Below, piece after piece: positions 26,446 to 38,236 of a DNA stretch of 64,000 bases (positions are counted from its first letter, which is position 1; every line of letters starts with the position of its first letter). Below the pieces are notes generated by a model. That model saw nothing but the letters and a program-made list of their open reading frames with translations. It was not told where the DNA came from and ran no database searches. Source of the stretch: Bradymonas sp963697525 (GTDB lineage Bacteria > Myxococcota_A > Bradymonadia > Bradymonadales > Bradymonadaceae); NCBI GenBank assembly GCA_963697525.1, contig OY969087.1, forward strand, positions 4,588,001 through 4,652,000, given 5' to 3'. Position numbers and translations under genes: made by a program.

Positions 26446-27462
26446 GTGGCCATCCGGGCCGACGACGAGGCAGACGACGTGGACCGAGTCGAGGAAGTGG
26501 CTTTGGAGGAAATCGTTCGAGAGACCATCGAATTTGAAGAGCCGGACGTCGCCCGGTTTATCTACGGGCGCCGCGATGCCAACCTGCGCATCATCTCCGA
26601 GCAGTTGGAGGTCGAGATCGGCGCGCGCGGCAGCCAGGCGACCATTTCGGGCAGCCCCCCGGACGTCAACCTCGCCCGCCGGGTACTCGCCGAGATCTAC
26701 GAGCTGGGCAAGAAAGGCTTTCCCATCAGTGAGACCGACGTGGGACGCGCCGTCCAGGTCTTGAGCGGCTCGCCGGACGCCTCCCTGGTCGACATTTTCA
26801 CCGACACGGTGTTCGTCTCGTCGAAGAGCAAGGTGATCGCCCCCAAGGGGCTCAACCAGAAGCGCTACGTCGACGCCATCCGTCAGCACGACATCGTCTT
26901 CGGGGTGGGCCCGGCCGGCACCGGCAAGACCTACCTGGCGATGGCCATGGCGCTGGCGGCCTATTTCGACAAAGAGATCAAGCGTATTGTGCTGGTCCGC
27001 CCGGCGGTGGAGGCCGGTGAGAAGCTGGGCTTTTTGCCCGGTGACCTCGCCGAGAAGGTCAATCCCTACCTGCGACCGCTGTACGACGCCATCCATGACA
27101 TGGTCGATCACGACCGTGCCGAGCGCATGATCGAACAAGGCGCCGTCGAGGTCGCCCCGTTGGCGTTTATGCGCGGGCGCACCCTCAACGACGCCTTCAT
27201 CATCCTCGACGAGGCCCAGAACTCCACCTCCGAGCAGATGAAGATGTTTTTGACGCGCATCGGCTTTGGCTCCAAGGCGGTCATCACCGGCGACATCACC
27301 CAGATCGACCTGCCCTCGCGTTCGACCAGCGGGCTGGTGGAGGCCGAGCGCATCCTGGCAAATATCGACGGCATCGAGTTTTGTTATTTCACCCAGATCG
27401 ACGTGGTACGCCACCCGTTGGTCCAGCGAATCATCAGCGCCTACGAGAAGAACCAGCGTTGA
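26446..27462 (+). CDS. phoH: PhoH-like ATPase
   Basis: The protein has 338 residues and starts at a GTG directly after the previous TAG. An N-terminal domain (FIYGRRDANLRIISEQLEVE, KH-like) precedes the P-loop ATPase: Walker A GPAGTGKTY, then RPAVEAGEKLGFLPGDLAEK, Walker B FIILDEAQNS, and VITGDITQIDLP. This is the typical PhoH/YbeZ architecture. In many bacteria it is encoded with ybeY and a 7TM-HD hydrolase, exactly as here, and is thought to act in RNA metabolism with YbeY. Confidence 0.93.
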   Translation: MAIRADDEADDVDRVEEVALEEIVRETIEFEEPDVARFIYGRRDANLRIISEQLEVEIGARGSQATISGSPPDVNLARRVLAEIYELGKKGFPISETDVGRAVQVLSGSPDASLVDIFTDTVFVSSKSKVIAPKGLNQKRYVDAIRQHDIVFGVGPAGTGKTYLAMAMALAAYFDKEIKRIVLVRPAVEAGEKLGFLPGDLAEKVNPYLRPLYDAIHDMVDHDRAERMIEQGAVEVAPLAFMRGRTLNDAFIILDEAQNSTSEQMKMFLTRIGFGSKAVITGDITQIDLPSRSTSGLVEAERILANIDGIEFCYFTQIDVVRHPLVQRIISAYEKNQR

Positions 27463-27607
27463 GACGCCCGCTGTCGAAATGTGGCCGGGCCGGTGTCTGT
27501 TGTCCTGTTACGGCGTAATTCGCCCCGCAATTGGGGCGACTCGCCAACAGGGGCGGTCAGCCGTTATACTCGTGCGGTCGCCCGGTACTGTGTGAAGGAC
27601 GTTCCCT

Positions 27608-30325
27608 ATGGCAAAAGGCACGCAATCCAGTCGAAGCGTGTTTTCGCCGTCCAACGGCTCGACGGAGACGCGGCTCGAGAGGCTGCTCAGGCACCCGTTC
27701 GTCCAGTTCGTGGCGTTCGGCGTCTTCGTCGCCTCGCTGGTGGCCATCGTCGCGGCGAGTTTCGACGTGCGCGGGCCGTCCATCACCGAGAAGTCCATCG
27801 GGGAAGTCGCCCCCAGCGACATCAAGGCCACGCGCGATTTCACCTACACCGAGCCCGACGTCGAGGCCACCAACACGCTGCGCGAGCGCGTGGCCCGCTC
27901 GGTCCCCCCGGTCTTCGACTGGCAGGAGGGGTTGGCCGACCAGGTGCGCGACCACGTCGAAAAGGCGTTTTCGAGCATGCGCCAGGCGCTGGCGACCCGT
28001 GCCCGCGCCTACCTGCAGGCCAACCAGCCCGCGACCTATGCTCGCCTGGCCCAGGAGACGGCCAAGAACGCCTCGCCGCAAGCCTGGCTGGAGCATATCA
28101 GCCCCGATCGCCTGATCAGCTGGTCACACGAGCTACGCTCGGAGAACTTCGACCCCTATTTGGACGCCGAGTTCTCCGAGGAGACCTTCGAGACCTTCGC
28201 CCGCGAGGGGTTCTCCGAGCGCACCGAAAACGCGCTGGGCAATATCATCGGGCGGGTGCTCTCCCACATGATCGTGGCCGATATGAGCCGGGTCGACGAG
28301 GACCAAGACCGCGGCATCTATCTGCGACGTTTGCGCGGCGACAAGCTGCTCATCGAGTACCATATCACCGACGTCGACCAGCGTTTCGTGCCGATTTCCC
28401 GGGCGGATAATCTCGTCCAGAAGGCGGCCGACGGCGTGCTCGCCCGCGATCGCAGCCGTCACTTCCGCCGCTCGCTCATCGCCGCGGCCTCGGCGCTGGT
28501 GCGCCCCAACACCACCTACAACGAGGCCAAAACCGTCGAGAAGCGCGAGGCCGCTCGCGAAGCGGTCTCCGATGTGGTCATCCGCGAGGAATTTCGCAAG
28601 GGCCAGGTCATCGTCGAGAAGGGACACATCGTCACCGACCGGCAGTTTCGCATCGTCCAGGAGATGCTCAAGGAGGACACCTACATCAACCGCACCCAGA
28701 TCATCACGGGCATCACCCTGCTGATCCTGCTGTTGGTGGTCACCTTCTACGTCTTCGGGCGCAAGAACGTGCAGCATTTCCGCCCGAGCACCAAAGATAT
28801 CGTGTTCATGGCGACCACCCTGGTGCTGATGCTGTTTTTGACCTGGTTGGGCCGGGCGCTGTTCGAAAACCTGGCCGAGACCCCCGGGTGGGGACCGGCC
28901 TCGGCGTGGTACTTCTTTATCCCCGTCGCCGCCGGCGGCATGCTCATTCGCCTGGTGCTCAATAACGAGCACGCGATCATCTTTACGGTGGTCTTCAGCG
29001 CCCTGGTCGGCCTGGTCACCGGCAGCTCGCTGTACATGATGGCCTACACGCTGGTGGGCACTCTGGTGGGCATCGGGGCCGTCCAACAGGTCAAACATCG
29101 CATGGCGCTGATGTGGTCGGGGCTGGCCGTGGGCGCGGTCAACGTGGCCACGGTGCTCGCGCTCGTCCTCTTGGCCGGCGAGCTCTTCGAGATCGCCACG
29201 CTGCGCGCGGCGTTCTTCGCCTTCGCCAGCGGCGTGCTCAGCGGCTTCTTCGTCCTGGCCGTGCTCCCGCTCTTCGAGACGGTCTTTGGCTACACCACCG
29301 ACATCAAACTGCTCGAGCTGGCCAACCTCAACCACCCGCTGCTGCGCGAGCTGATCATTCGGGCGCCGGGCTCCTACCACCACAGTATGATGGTGGGCTC
29401 GCTCAGTGAGGCCGCCGCCGAGTCCGTGGCCGCCAACCCCCTGCTGTGCCGGGTGGGTTCGTATTACCACGACGTGGGCAAGGCGAAGAACCCGGGGTAC
29501 TTCGCCGAGAACCAGAAGCTCGGCGAGAACCCCCACGATAAGCTCAAGCCCAATATGAGCGCGCTGATCATCAAGGCGCACGTCAAAGATGGCCTCGAGA
29601 TGGCCCGTCAACACCGTCTGCCGCGCGAGATCCAGGACTTTATCGCCCAGCACCACGGCACCAGTTTGATCTCGTATTTCTTCCACAAAGCCAAGCAGAT
29701 GGAGGACCCGGACATCCCCGAGGTCGACGAGAAGGACTACCGTTATCCGGGGCCCAAGCCCCAGAGCCGCGAGACCGCCATCTGCATGCTCGCCGACGGC
29801 ATCGAGGCGGCCAGCCGCGCCATACCCAACCCCTCGCCCGCCCGGCTCAAGGGGCTGGTCCAGAAGATGATCAACCGGGCGTTTACCGACGGCCAACTCG
29901 ACGAGTGCGACCTGACGCTCAAGGACCTCAACTCCATCGCCAAGGCGTTCACTCGAATCTTGACGGGCATCTACCATCACCGCCCGGAATACCCCGAGCA
30001 GGCACGCCGCCCGGCGCGCGCCGAGGGCGCCGAGCGCCCGGCCGCCGAGGCCGCGCGCCCCGCCGCCAAGACTCGGCGCGCCTCCGAGACGCCCCAGCGC
30101 GGCGTCGCCGAGGTCAAGCCGCCCGAGCGCGAGCCCCAGCTCGCCGACATCAGCTCGGATGTCTGGGAGATCACCAAAGAGAAAGTCGAATCCATGCAGA
30201 AGGAAGCCGATGCCGGTCGAAGTAGCGATGCAGGGAAAGGCGAGCAGCCACCCGAGAACCCAGAGTCTCCGCCAGACGATAGCGACGAGGGCCGCGAGTC
30301 ACTTCCGCGCCTTGGGACTAGCTGA
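27608..30325 (+). CDS. 7TM-HD family phosphohydrolase (PgpH/YqfF type)
   Basis: The protein has 905 residues. Order: a transmembrane helix near residue 35, a large extracytoplasmic domain (7TMR-HDED type) to about residue 360, a block of transmembrane helices (about 365-560), and a cytosolic HD domain with LNHPLLRELIIRAPGSYHHS and YYHDVGK (His621-Asp622). The last 130 residues are an Ala/Arg/Glu-rich tail. Members of this family, such as Listeria PgpH, hydrolyse cyclic di-AMP; whether this organism makes c-di-AMP cannot be seen here. GAAGGA precedes the ATG. Its 3' end overlaps ybeY by 116 nt. Confidence 0.9.
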   Translation: MAKGTQSSRSVFSPSNGSTETRLERLLRHPFVQFVAFGVFVASLVAIVAASFDVRGPSITEKSIGEVAPSDIKATRDFTYTEPDVEATNTLRERVARSVPPVFDWQEGLADQVRDHVEKAFSSMRQALATRARAYLQANQPATYARLAQETAKNASPQAWLEHISPDRLISWSHELRSENFDPYLDAEFSEETFETFAREGFSERTENALGNIIGRVLSHMIVADMSRVDEDQDRGIYLRRLRGDKLLIEYHITDVDQRFVPISRADNLVQKAADGVLARDRSRHFRRSLIAAASALVRPNTTYNEAKTVEKREAAREAVSDVVIREEFRKGQVIVEKGHIVTDRQFRIVQEMLKEDTYINRTQIITGITLLILLLVVTFYVFGRKNVQHFRPSTKDIVFMATTLVLMLFLTWLGRALFENLAETPGWGPASAWYFFIPVAAGGMLIRLVLNNEHAIIFTVVFSALVGLVTGSSLYMMAYTLVGTLVGIGAVQQVKHRMALMWSGLAVGAVNVATVLALVLLAGELFEIATLRAAFFAFASGVLSGFFVLAVLPLFETVFGYTTDIKLLELANLNHPLLRELIIRAPGSYHHSMMVGSLSEAAAESVAANPLLCRVGSYYHDVGKAKNPGYFAENQKLGENPHDKLKPNMSALIIKAHVKDGLEMARQHRLPREIQDFIAQHHGTSLISYFFHKAKQMEDPDIPEVDEKDYRYPGPKPQSRETAICMLADGIEAASRAIPNPSPARLKGLVQKMINRAFTDGQLDECDLTLKDLNSIAKAFTRILTGIYHHRPEYPEQARRPARAEGAERPAAEAARPAAKTRRASETPQRGVAEVKPPEREPQLADISSDVWEITKEKVESMQKEADAGRSSDAGKGEQPPENPESPPDDSDEGRESLPRLGTS

Positions 30326-30716
30326 TCCAGAATTGTCGGTCGTCCTGACCGACAACGAGCATATCTACCAACTCAACCAACAGTGGCGCGACGAGGACAA
30401 ACCCACCGACGTCCTGTCGTTTCCGCTGCATGAGCCCGACGTGCCCGGCGAGCTCGACGCCGATACCTTCGCCCTGGGCGACATCGTCATCAGCATCGAG
30501 TACGCCGAGGGCCTGGTCGACACCAAAGAGCACCATCAACGCGTGGCCGACGAGTTGGGCATCGCACCCGACCAGCTGAGTTGGGGGCTCGACGACGAAG
30601 TGCACTTCCTGCTCATCCACGGCTTGCTGCATCTGGTGGGCTACGACCACGCCACGCCCAATGAAGAACGCCAGATGAAGGCCGAGGAGCGGCGGTTGTG
30701 GGAGTCGGCCGAATAG
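30210..30716 (+). CDS. ybeY: endoribonuclease YbeY
   Basis: The protein has 168 residues from the ATG at 30210 (MPVEVAMQGKASS), which gives the usual family length; a start at 30159 would be longer. The metal site is HGLLHLVGYDH, and upstream are LSVVLTDNEHIYQLNQQWR and DKPTDVLSFPL, all standard. YbeY is a zinc-dependent single-strand endoribonuclease for 16S rRNA maturation and ribosome quality control. The gene begins inside the end of the HD phosphohydrolase, in another frame, and forms the usual phoH-HD-ybeY cluster. Confidence 0.94.
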   Translation: MPVEVAMQGKASSHPRTQSLRQTIATRAASHFRALGLADPELSVVLTDNEHIYQLNQQWRDEDKPTDVLSFPLHEPDVPGELDADTFALGDIVISIEYAEGLVDTKEHHQRVADELGIAPDQLSWGLDDEVHFLLIHGLLHLVGYDHATPNEERQMKAEERRLWESAE

Positions 30717-30749
30717 CCACGTGATACGACCGTCTCTTCGACCGAGTAC

Positions 30750-30949
30750 GCCCTGCAGGCAAGCAGCGCCCGCTATTTATGAAATTAGGATTGAAGGGCG
30801 GACGATCCGCGGCGTTTGCGCGAAGCGGTGCAATTGACCAATAGCCACGTGGCTTATCTGCACTACGACCGCCTCGCGCAAACGTGGCAACTCGTCCGCC
30901 CTTCAATAGTAGTTCCACCGAAATAGCTGGCGTGTGCGCCCTGCAGGGC
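30750..30949. repeat. 200-bp imperfect inverted repeat
   Basis: Left arm about 30750-30832 and right arm about 30862-30949 are imperfect reverse complements. Shared blocks include GCCCTGCAGG, GCTATTT, ATTGAAGGGCGGACGA and CGTTTGCGCGA. The central loop holds the palindrome GCCACGTGGC. It is intergenic, between ybeY and the rRNA terminator, and holds no reading frame of note. It may be a MITE-like relic or a structured element. Confidence 0.7.
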
Positions 30950-30983
30950 CATCGCCTCGCAAAATCCGCTGCCAAGAAACGCC

Positions 30984-31019
30984 AAAAGCCCCGACGAATC
31001 GAAATTCGTCGGGGCTTTT
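30984..31019 (-). terminator. rRNA operon terminator (bidirectional)
   Basis: A perfect 16-bp palindromic stem (arm AAAAGCCCCGACGAAT) with a CGAA loop ends in TTTT on either strand. It lies directly after the 5S gene in the direction of rRNA transcription. Confidence 0.92.
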
Positions 31020-31031
31020 GGAAGAAAATGC

Positions 31032-31147
31032 TGGCAGCGACCTACTCTCCCACAGCGTCACCGCTGCAGTACCATGGGCGCTGGAGAGCTTAACGACCGA
31101 GTTCGGGATGGGATCGGGTGTGACCTCTCCGCTGTAACCACCAGCAA
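31032..31147 (-). rRNA. rrf: 5S ribosomal RNA
   Basis: Read on the minus strand it contains CCGATCCCATCCCGAACTCGG and ends GGGAGAGTAGGTCGCTGCCA, both standard for bacterial 5S. Ends are approximate, set by comparison with typical 5S boundaries. It is the last gene of the operon, about 100 nt after 23S. Confidence 0.93.
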
Positions 31148-31160
31148 AGCGTGGTGCGAT

Positions 31161-31187
31161 GAAAATCGCACAGGACAGTGTCTTTTG
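31161..31187 (-). other. distal arm of the 23S processing stem
   Basis: This 27-nt stretch is the reverse complement of 34503-34529 apart from two positions, 16 nt of it perfect. The two arms flank 23S rRNA and would form the long helix that RNase III cuts in bacterial precursors. Confidence 0.8.
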
Positions 31188-31246
31188 GCGTCGAGGCACC
31201 TCTTAACTGATCCGACCGACCCTGGGGTCGAGCAAAGCAAAGATAA

Positions 31247-34283
<3,037 letters not shown>

Positions 34284-34502
34284 TTTCGTAAAGTTACCCG
34301 CGATGCCCTCTCAAAGAAGACACCACGATTAAAGTGCGCTTGATGTTTCTAATTGTCTCAGATGGACGTTCGGAATCATCAAGCGTATTGCTTGCTCGAT
34401 TCCAGGGTCCATCGGACCAGTGTATCGTTTCGTCCACATCCGAAGATGTGAACGGAAGATGCCTGACTGAGGACAACCTCATCTGTTGATGAGTTTGTCC
34501 TT

Positions 34503-34529
34503 CAAAAGACACTGTCCTATGCAATTTTC
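34503..34529 (-). other. proximal arm of the 23S processing stem
   Basis: Pairs with 31161-31187 across the 23S gene (27 nt, two differences). It overlaps the start of the spacer boxA-like site. Confidence 0.8.
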
Positions 34530-34540
34530 AAAGATCGTTG
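34521..34540 (-). promoter_or_regulatory. spacer boxA-like antitermination site
   Basis: On the minus strand it reads GATCTTTGAAAATTG, similar to the boxA core (GCTCTTTAACA) and to the leader copy GCGCTCTTTGAAAAC. Its position before 23S is where a second boxA is expected. Confidence 0.55.
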
Positions 34541-34550
34541 AATCCAGAAA

Positions 34551-34590
34551 GGAGTTCAGACAAGACGGCACGTCGAAGAAAGAGGTGCTC
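34551..34590 (-). other. distal arm of the 16S processing stem
   Basis: 34551-34574 is a perfect 24-nt reverse complement of 36521-36544. After an internal loop, pairing resumes with AGAGGTGCTC against 36500-36509. The arms flank 16S and form the RNase III processing helix. Confidence 0.88.
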
Positions 34591-34672
34591 GAATTGATCG
34601 ACGAAGGATGCGAGCACACTTAAGCGAAATGCTTAAGATAGATGCGAGTCGTAGTAGAGCGATAAGCTCCGT

Positions 34673-36213
<1,541 letters not shown>

Positions 36214-36595
36214 TTGAGCTCACTTCAAGCGATCACTGCGGTACACGTCTTAAGTGTCACGGTGATCTTTGCTTGTAAGAGCTGCGTACAGGTTTTGGTC
36301 GATTTGATGACCGAGCACTTATCTCACGAATGAGACGACGACTTATGACCTGCGGGAACCTGTCAGGAAACCCCGATCAACAAGCCTTGCGCTCGGGCCG
36401 CGTGCGCTTCGGGCATCTATGTCCGAGCCCCTTTAAGAAAGGGACGCGCGTCACGCGAGCCATATCGACTCGTCTGCACATCAGCTTCGTCAAACAAAGA
36501 GCACCTCTTTTAATCTCTAAGACGTGCCGTCTTGTCTGAACTCCTATTCTGTTTTCAAAGAGCGCTGAAGAGATGTTTTCTCGTCAGCGGGCGGC
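36214..36595 (-). other. rRNA leader region
   Basis: This is the transcribed leader between promoter P2 and 16S. It holds the proximal arm of the 16S processing stem (36500-36544) and a boxA-like site. I see no protein gene in it. Confidence 0.75.
36551..36565 (-). promoter_or_regulatory. leader boxA-like antitermination site
   Basis: The minus strand reads GCGCTCTTTGAAAAC, close to the boxA core GCTCTTTAACA. It lies between promoter P2 and the 16S processing stem, as in known rrn leaders. Confidence 0.65.
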
Positions 36596-36597
36596 AG

Positions 36598-36626
36598 AAG
36601 GTAAGTGCTTCGTCTCTGCCTGTCAA
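36598..36626 (-). promoter_or_regulatory. rRNA promoter P2
   Basis: TTGACA and TACCTT are separated by 17 nt on the minus strand. Downstream is a GC-rich stretch (GCCGCCCGCTGACGAGAAAAC) that is almost identical to the one after P1. The GC-rich discriminator is typical of promoters under stringent control. Confidence 0.75.
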
Positions 36627-36724
36627 GAGCTTTTTTGCTTCTTTTCGAAGCCGCCGACTCGCGTTGCGAAATCGGCGTTGGGCTCGAGCCGCGTCGGAGA
36701 GGTTTTCTCGTCAGCGGGCGGCGG

Positions 36725-36753
36725 AAGATAAGGGCTGTTTGGCCGGGCGTCAA
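36725..36753 (-). promoter_or_regulatory. rRNA promoter P1
   Basis: TTGACG and TATCTT are separated by 17 nt on the minus strand, followed by the same GCCGCCCGCTGACGAGAAAAC block as P2. The -10 to +20 region is therefore duplicated, about 127 bp apart. Confidence 0.75.
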
Positions 36754-36968
36754 GGGGTTTTTTGAGAAACTTGGCGAAGGCAACTCGGGCGATGGCTTGT
36801 CTTCTGGAACAGCGCCGCCTAGGCTGGTGTTGTTAGCCGTCGATGTCTGCCGCGTGAATGAATCATTGGGGCGTGCGTCTACCATACAGAGTATATCGTG
36901 CGTGTGCGCCACGCGGCACATCCCAAGGTCCAACGTCGACCCATCGAGTTCCGGAGCAGGAGACCGTC

Positions 36969-38036
36969 TTGAAAAGCTACGATATGTCCAACAGACTTCG
37001 CCGAGCCCTCTTGGCGAGCGCCGCGGCGCTTTGCCTGGTGGCGTTGACCCCCGCGCTGGCGAGCGCCCAGACTTCGTCGGCCAAGCTCACGCGCTATTTG
37101 CCGCAGACGAGCCAATTGGTGCTCGGGGTCAACGTGGCCAAGCTACGCAGCTCCAAATACTTCAAGCAGGCCCTGGCCTGGGCGCACCAGTCCGCCGGCA
37201 ATCAGGACATCCTGAAAATGTTGGAGCAGGACGCCCAGGTCGACATCTCCAAGGACCTGCAGGCGGTGGTGGTCAGCATCCCGGCGACCAACGTCAACGC
37301 CGGCGCGCCGCAGAAGCACTTTACGGTGGCGGTGTCCGGCAACTTCGACAAGGCCAAGGTGATCGCGGCCATCAAGAAGAAGCATTCGGACATCAAGCAA
37401 GCCAAGCATGGCAAGGCGACGGTGTTCTCCAAGGGCAATCTGGAGTTCACCTTCCCCGCCAAAGGCGTGCTGTGGGTGACGGCCGGCCCGGACGCCTACC
37501 GCAAGGATGCGTGGGGGGCGATGGCCAGCGCCAAAAAGTCGGTGCAGGCCAACAAGGTGTTCAAGGGGCTGCTCAAGGACGTCAACACCTCCCAGGGCGT
37601 CTGGCTGTTGGGCGACACCACCAAGTTGGCGGCCAGCAACGTCAAGGGCGCCCACCCCAAGAGCATCGGGCTGAGCATGGACATCGCCAACGGGCTCGAC
37701 TTGCACCTGATGGCCGAGCTACCCACCAAGAAGGACGCCAAAAAGGCCGTCGACCAGATCGCGCAACTGAAGACCAAGGGCGCCCAAAACGCCATGGTCG
37801 CGATGATGGGCGCCGGTCCGTTGGTGGCGAACCTGAGCGCCAAGCAGGACGGCGCCAAGATCAAGGCTGACACCAGCATGACCGCAGCCCAATTCGACAC
37901 CATGGTGCAGTGGCTCGAGCAGATCGCTCGCTCGCAGATGGGCGCCGGCGGCATGACCACACCCGCCAAGCCCGTGCCCAGCAAAGGCAACGGGGCCAGC
38001 CAAGGTAAAGGGGCGGCCAAGGCCGACTTCAACTGA
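36969..38036 (+). CDS. exported protein, family unknown
   Basis: The protein has about 355 residues. The TTG at 36969 is chosen because AGGAG lies 6 nt upstream; the ATG at 36984 is the alternative and sits 21 nt from that site. Either start precedes a clear signal peptide ending LTPALASAQ. The mature protein has no cysteine cluster or lipobox. It shows strand-helix units (RYLPQTSQLVLGVNVAKLRSS, FTVAVSGNFDKAKVIAAIKKK), as in several myxobacterial periplasmic proteins that I cannot name. The C-terminus is Gly/Lys/Pro-rich. It is divergent from the rRNA operon and followed by a terminator. Confidence 0.7.
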   Translation: MKSYDMSNRLRRALLASAAALCLVALTPALASAQTSSAKLTRYLPQTSQLVLGVNVAKLRSSKYFKQALAWAHQSAGNQDILKMLEQDAQVDISKDLQAVVVSIPATNVNAGAPQKHFTVAVSGNFDKAKVIAAIKKKHSDIKQAKHGKATVFSKGNLEFTFPAKGVLWVTAGPDAYRKDAWGAMASAKKSVQANKVFKGLLKDVNTSQGVWLLGDTTKLAASNVKGAHPKSIGLSMDIANGLDLHLMAELPTKKDAKKAVDQIAQLKTKGAQNAMVAMMGAGPLVANLSAKQDGAKIKADTSMTAAQFDTMVQWLEQIARSQMGAGGMTTPAKPVPSKGNGASQGKGAAKADFN

Positions 38037-38090
38037 GTCCGAGGTGCCCTGGGGCGCGCGTGGACAACGCCCGCAGGTATTGTACACTCC

Positions 38091-38123
38091 AGGCCCGCCG
38101 GGGTTTCCCGGCGGGCCTTTTTG
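38091..38123 (+). terminator. rho-independent terminator
   Basis: A perfect 11-bp stem (GGCCCGCCGGG and its complement) is followed by TTTTTG. Confidence 0.9.
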
Positions 38124-38236
38124 CCGTGCGTGCTCACACTATGGATGGGGTCGCTGTTGATGTTGCTCGGACCTCCGATGGATGGATGACCCACGTCGGC
38201 CAATGATTGCCACTATTTGATTGACCAGGAAGACCG

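Larger units (their letters stand above)
34284..34672 (-). other. 16S-23S spacer without tRNA genes
   Basis: The spacer is about 390 nt. I looked on both strands for the T-loop GGTTCGAATCC pattern and cloverleaf arms of tRNA-Ile and tRNA-Ala and saw none. It holds one arm of the 23S processing stem (34503-34529), a boxA-like site (34521-34540) and one arm of the 16S processing stem (34551-34590). Confidence 0.75.

Noticed and set aside
34284..34672. tRNA-Ile/tRNA-Ala in the 16S-23S spacer
   Set aside because: Expected position, but no T-loop or acceptor pairing was found on either strand.
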